This document shows, piece by piece, positions 1-6,512 of a DNA stretch of 15,277 nt. Source of the stretch: an uncultured Butyricicoccus sp. GTDB lineage: Bacteria > Bacillota > Clostridia > Oscillospirales > Butyricicoccaceae. A model generated the notes under the pieces. That model searched no databases. It worked only from the letters and a program-made list of their open reading frames with translations, and was not told the DNA's origin. Each line of letters starts with the position of its first letter. Position 1 is the stretch's first letter. Location of the stretch: positions 1 through 15,277 of the forward strand of contig CANPPM010000022.1 in assembly GCA_947575935.1 (NCBI GenBank), read 5' to 3'. Position numbers and translations under genes: made by a program.

Positions 1-1
1 A

Positions 2-1252
2 AACGGCTTCTTGGCGGCGGATGAAGCGGAATGGGAGGAGAAGCTGGAACGGCTGCTGACTTCTCCGCAGCTGCGGGATGCAGCAGGGCGGGCGGCAGCA
101 GAGCAGATACGCAGTCATTTTTATCCGGAAGCGGTTGGAAAAAGCGCCAAAATGGCCTATGATAAAATTTTGCTGCACAGCGTCCATGCCGCTATGGACG
201 CTGGCTGCCTGCGGGTATCCTTTGTGATTCCGGAGCCGGTGGAAGGCGCAGGCGGCCATCGTAATATTTTTCGGGCGGCGCGCGCATTTGCGCAGAGGGG
301 ACATAGGGTTACCATTTATACCGAAGGTTATACAGGACGTTTTTTGAGCAGTAAGGGACTGGAACGGTTTGTATCCAGGCATTTTTTTGAAACGGGCGCA
401 TCTTTTGTGCTGGGCTGCGCGGAAATTGCGCCCTGCGATCTGCTGATTGCGACGCAGTGGAAAACAGCCTATATTGTCCGGAAATTTCGTCACCGCTGTG
501 TGCTGCCATGCTATTTCATCCAAGATTTTGAACCGTATTTTTATCCGATGGGAGAAGAATATATACAGGCATATGCTACCTATGGCTTTGGCTTCGCACA
601 GCTTGCGAGCGGAAGCTGGGCGGCGAAAATGGCGGAAAAGCTGTCCGGGAGGGCGTGTCCATATTTTGCGTTCCCTATTCAGCGGGAGATTTACAGAGAG
701 AATCCGGAAATCCGCAGGGAAGAAAAGACGGTAATTTTTTTCGCACGTACCCAGATGCCGCGCCGTTGTTTCCTGCTGGGGGTGGAGGCGCTCCGCCGTC
801 TGAGTCGGGAGAAACCCGGGGTGAGAATCATCTTTTGGGGAGAGCATAGCCGGAACTATGGGGATTACGGATTTGCCTATGAAAAACAGGGCGTTTTAAA
901 GGATTTGGGCGCGTTGGCGAACCTGTATTGTACGGCGACAGTTGGGTTGTGTTTCTCTCTGACAAATCCATCGCTGGTCCCTTACGAAATGATGGCGTGC
1001 GGGCTGCCCGTTGTGGATCTGGACTTTAACGGCCGAAGCGTTTCATATGGCGGAAGGGATGCGGCGGCTTTGGCGGGGCCGTCTCCGGAAGCGGTCTGCC
1101 AGGCGCTTTGCAGGCTTCTGGACAGTCCGGAGGAACGGGAACACCGGCGTATCAATGGGTTGAGGCTGGCAGAACAAATGCCGGATGAAAAGGAAGCAGA
1201 AGCGTTCATAGTCGATTGTTTCGAACAAATGCTGCTGGAAAGGAAGAATTAG
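2..1252 (+). CDS. Glycosyltransferase, tandem GT domains with WsaF-like C-terminal half (5' partial)
   Basis: The reading frame is open from the left edge, so the start lies outside the window; the in-frame TTG at 11 is not a convincing start. The first ~55 residues (NGFLAADEAEWEEKL, then SPQLRDAAGRAA) look like the C-terminal end of a GT4-type domain. A second, complete domain follows: an N-terminal Rossmann half opening with RVSFVIPEP and GGHRNIFRAARAF, the segment YFIQDFEPYFYP, and a C-terminal nucleotide-sugar-binding half with VIFFARTQMPRR, SLTNPSLVPYEMMACGLPVVD and LLDSPEEREHR. That pattern is typical of WsaF-like rhamnosyltransferases and related surface-glycan enzymes, but the sugar cannot be read from sequence. 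It probably acts at the cytoplasmic face of the membrane in polysaccharide assembly. The stop is four bases before the next gene, so the two are co-transcribed. Confidence is high for glycosyltransferase and moderate for WsaF-like. Confidence 0.88.
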   Translation, partial: NGFLAADEAEWEEKLERLLTSPQLRDAAGRAAAEQIRSHFYPEAVGKSAKMAYDKILLHSVHAAMDAGCLRVSFVIPEPVEGAGGHRNIFRAARAFAQRGHRVTIYTEGYTGRFLSSKGLERFVSRHFFETGASFVLGCAEIAPCDLLIATQWKTAYIVRKFRHRCVLPCYFIQDFEPYFYPMGEEYIQAYATYGFGFAQLASGSWAAKMAEKLSGRACPYFAFPIQREIYRENPEIRREEKTVIFFARTQMPRRCFLLGVEALRRLSREKPGVRIIFWGEHSRNYGDYGFAYEKQGVLKDLGALANLYCTATVGLCFSLTNPSLVPYEMMACGLPVVDLDFNGRSVSYGGRDAAALAGPSPEAVCQALCRLLDSPEEREHRRINGLRLAEQMPDEKEAEAFIVDCFEQMLLERKN

Positions 1253-1256
1253 GAAG

Positions 1257-2312
1257 ATGATGGGGCGGAATAAAAAAAGAGCCGTATGGATGCTTTTTAT
1301 ATTTGCAATGTTATGGGTACCGGCAGGCGCTGTGGGGGAAGATTCTCAGGGCGTTCAGAAATCCGGATATCTGGTCCGTGAGGGGTATGAGGATACCTTT
1401 TTCTCCGGATCGGAAAAAAGATATCATCAATTTCCGGATGGGATGAAGATAGACGGTTTTGTAGGCATTTCCGATTACTTGGAAGCCGGCCAGCCGATTG
1501 ATCACTATCAGTCCATGCTTGCGGAGCTGATCAGCGACAGAGCAAACAGCAATGCGGTCGCAATGTGGAGCGACGCGGCGTCTATTGCGGACGGCGGGCG
1601 TGTCTGGGGCGGCTTTATCAGTGCCAGGTCTGGCCTGGAAGCTGGGCAGGACAGCCAGTTGATCGGCCTGGAGGTGGACGTCTTGAACGGCGGCCTGCCG
1701 GGCGAAGCGCCAAATGCATCCAAGGTTGGTATTCAGGTAGTTGGGTTTGGTGAATTGACGACAAACGCGATTGAAATATTGACGGATGAAAAAGGCGTGT
1801 GGCAAAATGCGATTAACATTGCAGACGGCGCAATTGATAAAGACGGCGCTGTCCTGGGGTGCGCGCAGAATACGCCGATTGCGCTGGGGATAGATTTCCG
1901 AAGCACGCCATTTCTGAATGCGGCTATGGCGCTTTCCAATAATTCAAAGATAACTATGCAGAGTAAGACCGGAGAACCGGCGGCAGTCTATACGGATGAT
2001 ATCGGCGACGGCTCTTTGGTGTTGCAGGCGGGCGTTTCGGGGCTTCGGGTTACCGGCAATGATGGAAGGAAGGATCTCTTCGCCTTGAAAGCGGATGGGA
2101 GTATTGATCCGGAATGCCTTGCCTACCAATCCATGCAGGCTGGGCAAGCCGGTACGGCGGGCAGCCCGGTGCTTCTGGGCATTATTTTAGGCCTTGTTCT
2201 GCTGTGTGCGTTCTTGTGTATGCGGCTGCATGGGCAAAATACGCGGTTGAGTGAAGTGGAAAGCCTTGTAGCGCTTCTGTCGGAAACACAGGCGCGGCTG
2301 ACGGATGAATAA
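1257..2312 (+). CDS. Secreted, C-terminally membrane-anchored protein of unknown function
   Basis: 351 residues, family not recognised. Residues 1-25 form a signal peptide: basic start MMGRNKKR, hydrophobic WMLFIFAML, then AGA as a likely signal peptidase I site. Residues ~26-300 should be outside the cell and are rich in Gly, Asp, Asn and Ala, with alternating beta-like segments (GLEVDVLNGG, VGIQVVGFG, DGSLVLQAGVSGLRV). This texture recalls beta-structured phage tail-fibre or surface appendage proteins, but that is only a resemblance. Residues ~304-322 (PVLLGIILGLVLLCAFLCM) form a transmembrane helix, and the last ~27 residues (NTRLSEVESLVALLSETQ) form a short cytoplasmic amphipathic, possibly coiled-coil tail. 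ATG codons at 1257 and 1260 are both possible; AGGAAG at 1241-1246 lies inside the end of the glycosyltransferase gene. Position directly after a glycosyltransferase suggests a role in surface polysaccharide display or export. Confidence 0.82.
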   Translation: MMGRNKKRAVWMLFIFAMLWVPAGAVGEDSQGVQKSGYLVREGYEDTFFSGSEKRYHQFPDGMKIDGFVGISDYLEAGQPIDHYQSMLAELISDRANSNAVAMWSDAASIADGGRVWGGFISARSGLEAGQDSQLIGLEVDVLNGGLPGEAPNASKVGIQVVGFGELTTNAIEILTDEKGVWQNAINIADGAIDKDGAVLGCAQNTPIALGIDFRSTPFLNAAMALSNNSKITMQSKTGEPAAVYTDDIGDGSLVLQAGVSGLRVTGNDGRKDLFALKADGSIDPECLAYQSMQAGQAGTAGSPVLLGIILGLVLLCAFLCMRLHGQNTRLSEVESLVALLSETQARLTDE

Positions 2313-2716
2313 TACCGGAGAGCTGGTAAATTGTGCGTGTGGACAAATGAAAGGGTCCTTTTATTGCGTTTCTTTTGGTAGCTGCTGTATTTCCGGCTGA
2401 CTTGGCTGCTCGGTATATCTCATTAGGGACTGTCTGTATGACAATTGCTTGTGTGATCCTCTTGAGCGGGAAGGATGCGGCTTCCTGTTTCGTCTAGGGC
2501 TTGTTTGATCATTGGAGGGGTGGCCAGCGGTGAGGGATTTTGCTCGACTTGTTAAAGGCCGTCGATCTGCGGCGGTTGCCCGCTGGACATGTCTGCGGGT
2601 ACAGTCGCTGGATAAGATAAAAATTTGCGGGAATTCTTTGGACTTCAAAAATTTTTAGCGCCGTATGGTGGAAAGAGGCCCGCTGCTAGGTATGTGGATA
2701 ATTTTTAAACGAGGAC
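2313..2716. other. Gene-poor intergenic stretch
   Basis: About 400 bases between the membrane-anchored protein and the tRNA promoter. I see no ORF with a ribosome binding site and credible protein composition; the longest minus-strand frame (2361-2648) is Arg/Ser/Pro/Gln-rich and looks like chance. A weak hairpin (GGAC 2342-2345 with GTCC 2355-2358, then TTTTATT) could end the upstream operon but has only about four pairs. The stretch holds one copy of the TAGGGCTTGTTTGA repeat at 2495. Confidence 0.5.
2495..2508 (+). repeat. Copy of 14-base repeat TAGGGCTTGTTTGA
   Basis: The 14 bases are identical to 15183-15196 on the same strand, and the core GCTTGTTTGA also occurs on the minus strand at 5771-5780. 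All three copies are outside genes. The sequence after the motif here (TCATTGGAGGGG) does not match what follows the 15183 copy, so only the end motif is shared. Confidence 0.5.
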
Positions 2717-2745
2717 TAGACACAGATGGAAAGAGCTGTTATAAT
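2717..2745 (+). promoter_or_regulatory. SigA-type promoter for tRNA-Leu
   Basis: The -35 hexamer TAGACA (2717-2722) and a consensus -10 TATAAT (2740-2745) are separated by exactly 17 bases. Transcription would start near 2752, giving a leader of about 70 nt before the mature tRNA. Confidence 0.75.
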
Positions 2746-2822
2746 AAATGCAGTGCCGGATGACAGCAACTCTCATTTGTATCAATCAGGATTTGCAGAT
2801 GTATGCGGCGCCTTTCCCATAT

Positions 2823-2906
2823 GCGCCCGTGGCGGAATGGCAGACGCGGTGGATTTAGGTTCCACTCCAAGTATGGGTAGGGGTTCAAGTCCCCTCGGGC
2901 GTACCA
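2823..2906 (+). tRNA. tRNA-Leu (anticodon UAG)
   Basis: 84 bases including an encoded CCA. The acceptor stem GCGCCCG (2823-2829) pairs with CGGGCGT (2896-2902, with one terminal G-U pair), followed by A-CCA. Positions 8-9 are TG and the D arm begins GCGGAAT as in leucine tRNAs. The anticodon stem GTGGA/TCCAC (2849-2853/2861-2865) encloses loop TTTAGGT with anticodon TAG at 2856-2858, reading CUA and other CUN codons. A long class II variable arm (CCA-AGTA-TGG) and the T arm AGGGG-TTCAAGT-CCCCT confirm a leucine tRNA. It stands alone, with its own promoter upstream and an intrinsic terminator 5 bases downstream. Confidence 0.97.
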
Positions 2907-2911
2907 GTAAT

Positions 2912-2951
2912 AAAAGGTCGAGTTTTCAATTGATGGGGACTCGACCTTTTT
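2912..2951 (+). terminator. Rho-independent terminator of tRNA-Leu
   Basis: Perfect 12-bp stem AAAAGGTCGAGT (2912-2923) / ACTCGACCTTTT (2939-2950), 15-base loop, ending in a run of five T. It begins 5 bases after the tRNA CCA end. Confidence 0.88.
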
Positions 2952-3593
2952 ACAATTTGAAGCAGACAAGAAGGGGGCCTCTTTTATGGGAAGGCAGGGG
3001 AATTCCGATGTATTTACATTTTGAAGCGGCGCAGAGCTGGGAAGCGGTGAAAGAATAACATGCTCTCGTAAGCGGAATCGTACCTGCCGCTGTCCCATAA
3101 GAAATCGTAAGAAAGTCCGCAGAAAAACAGTGGGATCCCAGGTGAGGGAACTAGGAGACGGCGTTTTTGCATTTGGTACAATGGCAGTGCCAAGGCAGGA
3201 GCGCTATTATTTTTATCAGTGGGAAAGGGGTTTTTTACATGGCGTTGCGGATGGATCGTATTTTCAGACGATTCACAGACAAAACAGCCCCTAAATCCTC
3301 AGCATCAGCCTGAAGCTGGGGATTTAGGGGGCAACGGCGCGGGTTAGAGCACCCTCATGCGGAGGATTGTGGAGATTGTGCGGCCTGGGGGGATGACGGC
3401 GTGCCCATCCAGACGCTGGGGGTGCGGCATTTTCAGGTTCCTGAACCGGCAGTTTGGATTTGATTCAAAGCTTACCGGTTATCTGGCCTATGGAGCCGCC
3501 TTAAGGGGGATTCCGGAGCAGCAGAGCCGGAAGATCAACCCGGTATGGTTGGGAAGCTTCTAAAATGCCGTATCTAACAGCACAGGATTCCTT
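2952..3593. other. Probable decayed region with coding scraps
   Basis: Some 640 bases with no credible intact gene. Short open stretches carry protein-like text in different frames: a 16-residue ORF at 3008-3058 (MYLHFEAAQSWEAVKE) with AGGGG seven bases upstream; a plus frame open over 3025-3294 that contains GDGVFAFGTMAV and ERYYFYQWERGFLHGV; a frame near 3352-3453 reading DDGVPIQTLGVRHFQVPEPA; and a different frame at 3453-3563 reading GFDSKLTGYLAYGAALRG. The frame changes suggest a pseudogene or several remnants, but I do not recognise the parent family. The 68-codon ORF at 3357-3563 lacks a ribosome binding site. Confidence 0.4.
3288..3330 (-). terminator. Long hairpin, possible terminator
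   Basis: A 16-bp stem: CCCCTAAATCC (3288-3298) pairs perfectly with GGATTTAGGGG (3320-3330), continued by TCAGC/GCTGG with one G-T pair, around an 11-base loop. On the plus strand no T run follows. On the minus strand it is followed by CTGTTTTGTC, so it may terminate leftward transcription from the regulator gene at 3594-4352, although it lies 260 bases beyond that stop codon. Confidence 0.45.
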
Positions 3594-4352
3594 TCAATGA
3601 TATTTTTTCCCAACAATATACATTGGAATGTACAGGCCTCCTAAAGTAAGGGACAAGGCGAGAAACAGGTCGGCGATCTCCTGCCAAATTCCCGTAAAAA
3701 ACAAAGTTTGTATATAGCTGACGGTCGGATATACCAGCATGAGTGTTATCGACCAAATACGTACGACGTTCAATAGTTTTCCCCAGTTATTATTGTTTAT
3801 GGAAAGCCCGGGCAAATTCATTTCAAATAATCCGTCCGTATAGACGCAAATACGGTTTTCATCATAATAGGCCGGTAAGGTTTCCTTTGCAAAAAAGCAA
3901 ACGTATATTCCAAACGCTGCACCCAACCCCGTAGATACGATGAGTCCGGTCGTTATGCACCCATTTGTATAAGAAAACAATATTTCAAGGCAAGCAATCA
4001 TGACAGAGAATATGTATAGAAGTCCCCATTTCCCTTTGCTATGATATGTTCGTTTTTGCTCTTCTTCTGAATAGGAAATAGCTGCTTTCACAACTTGTTC
4101 AACCTGCGCTGTACTCAGTGCGTTGTCTTGCTCCATTCGTCGGCACATCAACAGTTCCGTTACGGTAACACCCAATAAATCGGCTAATGGTTTTAACAAA
4201 TCGATTTGGGGGACGCTTGCAGCAGTTTCCCATTTGCTTACCGCTTTATCCGATATAAAAAGCTGTTCTGCCAACTCTTTTTGGGTCATGCCTTTTTCTT
4301 TCCGAAGTATGGATATAAAGGCGCCGAATTTTTGTTTATCAATATGAAACAT
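3594..4352 (-). CDS. XRE-family transcriptional regulator with C-terminal membrane domain
   Basis: 252 residues starting at the ATG at 4352, chosen because AAAGGAGG (4361-4368) sits 8 bases upstream; the longer frame from 4394 lacks such a site. Residues ~5-68 are an HTH_3/Cro-CI domain (FISILRKEKGMTQKELAEQL, ISDKAVSKWETAASVP, LLKPLADLLGVTVTELL). A ~40-residue linker leads to at least four predicted membrane helices: ~109-128, ~132-154, ~193-216 and ~224-246. Between them is a polar segment of ~155-190 containing LPAYYDENRI and FEMNLPG, resembling a motif I recall from membrane-linked clostridial HTH proteins. It is a DNA-binding membrane protein, probably a signal-responsive repressor, but signal and targets are unknown. 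The gene is clearly more AT-rich than the genes to its right and has no partner gene, which suggests acquisition. Family assignment of the HTH is firm. Confidence 0.88.
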   Translation of the reverse strand: MFHIDKQKFGAFISILRKEKGMTQKELAEQLFISDKAVSKWETAASVPQIDLLKPLADLLGVTVTELLMCRRMEQDNALSTAQVEQVVKAAISYSEEEQKRTYHSKGKWGLLYIFSVMIACLEILFSYTNGCITTGLIVSTGLGAAFGIYVCFFAKETLPAYYDENRICVYTDGLFEMNLPGLSINNNNWGKLLNVVRIWSITLMLVYPTVSYIQTLFFTGIWQEIADLFLALSLTLGGLYIPMYIVGKKYH

Positions 4353-4584
4353 TTGTGGTCCCTCCTTTGTTCCTCTAGACTTATTTTCGTGCAATGTCCG
4401 ATAAAAAGCAACCGAATCGTAAGAGAATCATATATTTCAGAGGTAGAATGGCAGTAGAGTTGGATGATTTCAGCCTTTCGTATCAAAAAATGGCAGATGC
4501 GTTTTCTCTCATTGCATTGGGGGATTGTTTATCGCTTTTCTTCTCTCTTTTTTTCATTATCTTCCCCGACCGAAGGGAAGCATA
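4353..4584. other. AT-rich upstream region of the XRE regulator
   Basis: Leader and presumed promoter region for the leftward regulator gene. Several A/T-rich -10-like strings occur on the minus strand (for example TATGAT near 4430), but none has a convincing -35 at 17 bases, so I do not place a promoter. The plus-strand frames here (4394-4585, 4464-4739) have no ribosome binding site and read as non-coding. Confidence 0.4.
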
Positions 4585-4621
4585 AAGCAAGAGAGCTGTC
4601 TCACAGGACGCTCTCTTGCTT
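4585..4621 (-). terminator. Hairpin terminator after the S58 peptidase gene
   Basis: Perfect 11-bp inverted repeat AAGCAAGAGAG (4585-4595) / CTCTCTTGCTT (4611-4621), 15-base loop. On the minus strand the stem ends in CTTT followed by ATG, giving only a short U run. It lies 90 bases past the stop of the peptidase gene, the only leftward gene reaching it. Confidence 0.65.
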
Positions 4622-4711
4622 GTTCTTGATCAATGTTTTTCCAACCGGCGCTTCAGAACGGTTCGGCAGCATCTTCTACAGTGCTTTTCACGCAGGGAGC
4701 GGGGCGCTGCG

Positions 4712-5695
4712 TCAGCGGTTTCCCGGCGCGGGACGGTAAAGGGCCGACAGGCTCGGCAACCCGAACATTGGAACTGCCGAAGTGACGGCACGGCCGATCG
4801 CCTTGCCCATTGCGTAGGCTGCAAGAGAACCGACCGCATTCAGATCGGCGGTCTGCGTACCAACGGACAGCGCATAGATGGAGTCGCCGTCTGCGGTGGT
4901 ATGAACCGGACGGATGGTCCGTGCATACCCGTTGTGTGTCATGGATGCGATTTTGCCCAGTTCGGCTTTGGTGAATGCACCGTTGGTCAGCACTGCGCCA
5001 ATTGTTGTATTTCCGGTGAACAGGTCGTGCAGCTGCCCGGCATCTTCCCAAAGCGCTTGTTCCGTCTGCCGCAAACCGCCGCCGTCTTCGGTACGCATGC
5101 CTGCAAGCTGTTCCCCTGTGTCGATGTCAAAGATGTCCCCCAGTGCGTTGAGTACGACGATTGCGCCAACCCGGATCCCGCCTGTCTGTACCGCATAGGT
5201 GCCGATGCCGGTTTTCATGGCATATTGACGGCCCCGGTACTTCCCAACGCAGGCGCCTGTACCGCCGCCTGTACAACCGTTCTCGAGTGGGCTGCGGGAG
5301 GCGGACATACATGCTTGGTAGGCCATTGCCGCATCAGGACGGATATCCGGGCGTCCTACAGCAAGGTCAAAGATACAGGATTGGCATACCAGCGGTACGC
5401 GGGTTATGCCGGTGTCGAAGCCGATATCGCGTTCCTCCAGATAGCGCATTACACCGCCTGCCGCGTCCAGCCCAAACGCTGAACCGCCCGACAGCAGCAG
5501 GGCGTGGATCCCCTTTGCATCCATGCGTGGGTCAAGCAGCGGGGTTTCGCGCGAGGCCGGACCTCCGCCGCGGATGTCCACGCCCGCAGGGGCGCAGTGG
5601 TCAAACAATAATACCGTGCAGCCGGTCCCGGCCTCAAGATCCTGCGCATGTCCGGCGCGGAAGCCGCCGACCTCCATGAATTCAATTTCCTGCAT
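4712..5695 (-). CDS. P1-family (MEROPS S58) self-processing aminopeptidase, DmpA/BapA-like
   Basis: 327 residues from the ATG at 5695; GGAGG (5703-5707) lies 7 bases upstream, so the 24-residue longer reading is rejected. The protein has the S58 layout: N-terminal VGGFRAGHAQDLEAGTGCTV, then IRGGGPASRETPLLDP (~41-56), LLLSGGSAFGLDAAGGVMRYLE (~66-87) and GGTGACVGKY (~144-153), then NTTIGAVLTNGAFTKAE (229-245). In this family the proenzyme cuts itself before the Ser/Thr that becomes the N-terminal nucleophile, here probably Thr230 or Thr231. Family members include L-aminopeptidase/D-esterase (DmpA) and beta-peptidyl aminopeptidases (BapA). No signal peptide, so cytoplasmic. It lies downstream of the ECF S component and coaX, separated by a terminator and 131 bases. 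Substrate unknown; peptides or amides with unusual N-terminal residues are plausible. Confidence 0.9.
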   Translation of the reverse strand: MQEIEFMEVGGFRAGHAQDLEAGTGCTVLLFDHCAPAGVDIRGGGPASRETPLLDPRMDAKGIHALLLSGGSAFGLDAAGGVMRYLEERDIGFDTGITRVPLVCQSCIFDLAVGRPDIRPDAAMAYQACMSASRSPLENGCTGGGTGACVGKYRGRQYAMKTGIGTYAVQTGGIRVGAIVVLNALGDIFDIDTGEQLAGMRTEDGGGLRQTEQALWEDAGQLHDLFTGNTTIGAVLTNGAFTKAELGKIASMTHNGYARTIRPVHTTADGDSIYALSVGTQTADLNAVGSLAAYAMGKAIGRAVTSAVPMFGLPSLSALYRPAPGNR

Positions 5696-5716
5696 TGTAA
5701 TCCCTCCGTTTAGGCG

Positions 5717-5780
5717 TTGTTTGAAAGTTGGAGATGAAACCAAAGGCGCGGAAGTTTCGCGCCGCATGTATCAAACAAGC
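5717..5780. repeat. Inverted-repeat unit with TTGTTTGA ends
   Basis: TTGTTTGA (5717-5724) is matched by the inverted TCAAACAA (5771-5778); the right arm continues as the GC of the GCTTGTTTGA motif shared with 2495 and 15183. Inside lies a second hairpin, GGCGCG (5745-5750) / CGCGCC (5758-5763) with loop GAAGTTT. The ~64-base unit fits between the terminator at 5789 and the peptidase ribosome binding site. It may be a small palindromic element, or a leader structure of the peptidase mRNA. Confidence 0.45.
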
Positions 5781-5788
5781 TTTAGCCA

Positions 5789-5813
5789 AAAAGGCTGCGA
5801 AACGCAGCCTTTT
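5789..5813 (-). terminator. Terminator after the ECF S-component gene
   Basis: An 11-bp perfect stem (5789-5799 / 5803-5813) around core GGCTGCG/CGCAGCC with a 3-base loop. On the minus strand it ends in TTTTT, 14 bases past the stop codon at 5827. It separates the coaX transcript from the peptidase gene unless it is read through. Confidence 0.8.
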
Positions 5814-5826
5814 AAATCGTTTTGTT

Positions 5827-6465
5827 TTATGCGTAAACATTCATCCGCTTGTAAACTGCGCTCAGTGCTTTGCCGACAGCACAAACCAGGATTGCTGCAA
5901 TCACAGCTTCTGGTATGCCCTGCATGCCGATGACGCCCATGATAATGCCAAACAGCAGCTCAAAGGATTTGCCAGCCGCGGCTGCGTACTGTTCTCCAAA
6001 CAACAGGTAAATCAGACCCATCACACCGATGGTGTTGGTAATGGAGCCCAGGAATCCCGCGGCGATAAAGGCAAAAGCATCCTGCTTCACACATTTGGAA
6101 ATGGCCTGATATGCAAAGCCGGCAATCGCGCCGATCAGGATACGCGGCAGGATGGCAACGATCAAGCTCTTCCAACTGCCCTGAAATTCTGGGCTGAAGC
6201 TGTAAAAAGGTGTGAATACAAATGAGGTCAGAACCGGTGTAAGCGTTGCACGGATCACGCTGGTGACGCCGAACAGCCCGCCCAGCACGGCGCCCATTTT
6301 GGGTCCAAACAGACAGGCGCCCAAAATCACCGGAATATGCATGGTGGTTGCGTTCATGAAGCCGAGCGGGATATAACCGAGCGGTGTGAATGACATCACC
6401 AGCATCAGTCCTGTCAGCAGGCCCATCTGGGAGAGCAAATGTACGTTTGTTTTTTTGTTTTCCAT
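5827..6465 (-). CDS. ECF transporter S component, probably pantothenate-type (PanT-like)
   Basis: 212 residues from the ATG at 6465; AGGAGG (6474-6479) is 8 bases upstream, so the 10-residue longer frame is rejected. The protein is almost entirely hydrophobic with about six membrane helices: LLTGLMLVMSF, HIPVILGACLFGPKMGAVLGG, SWKSLIVAILPRILIGAIAG, AFIAAGFLGSITNTIGVMG, LLFGIIMGVIG, and AVIAAILVCAVG. This is the size and texture of the ECF_trnsprt family of substrate-binding S components. The A, A' and T energising subunits are not in the window, so it would use a shared module encoded elsewhere (group II ECF). Pantothenate is inferred from the gene 47 bases upstream, pantothenate kinase coaX, and from recall of PanT-type sequences; folate or another vitamin cannot be excluded from this protein alone. 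A terminator follows directly. Confidence 0.87.
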   Translation of the reverse strand: MENKKTNVHLLSQMGLLTGLMLVMSFTPLGYIPLGFMNATTMHIPVILGACLFGPKMGAVLGGLFGVTSVIRATLTPVLTSFVFTPFYSFSPEFQGSWKSLIVAILPRILIGAIAGFAYQAISKCVKQDAFAFIAAGFLGSITNTIGVMGLIYLLFGEQYAAAAGKSFELLFGIIMGVIGMQGIPEAVIAAILVCAVGKALSAVYKRMNVYA

Positions 6466-6512
6466 AGTCAATTCCTCCTGCTGCTGTCCCATCATGTCGG
6501 GTACAGCGCAAA

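Noticed and set aside
2361..2648. 95-codon minus-strand frame
   Set aside because: Low-complexity Arg/Ser/Gln/Pro composition, no ribosome binding site, no recognisable domain.
2823..2906. tRNA-Leu as an attachment site with a direct repeat of its 3' end
   Set aside because: I looked for a second copy of the T-arm/acceptor sequence in 2907-4700 and saw none, and no integrase gene is present.
2726..3058. 110-codon frame across the tRNA-Leu
   Set aside because: It runs through the tRNA and its terminator, which are certain structures; no ribosome binding site.
2739..3098. 119-codon minus-strand frame across the tRNA
   Set aside because: Also antisense to the tRNA gene and terminator.
4616..5482. 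288-codon plus-strand frame opposite the S58 peptidase
   Set aside because: Antisense to a gene with clear family motifs; no ribosome binding site; Cys/Arg/His-rich text typical of shadow frames.
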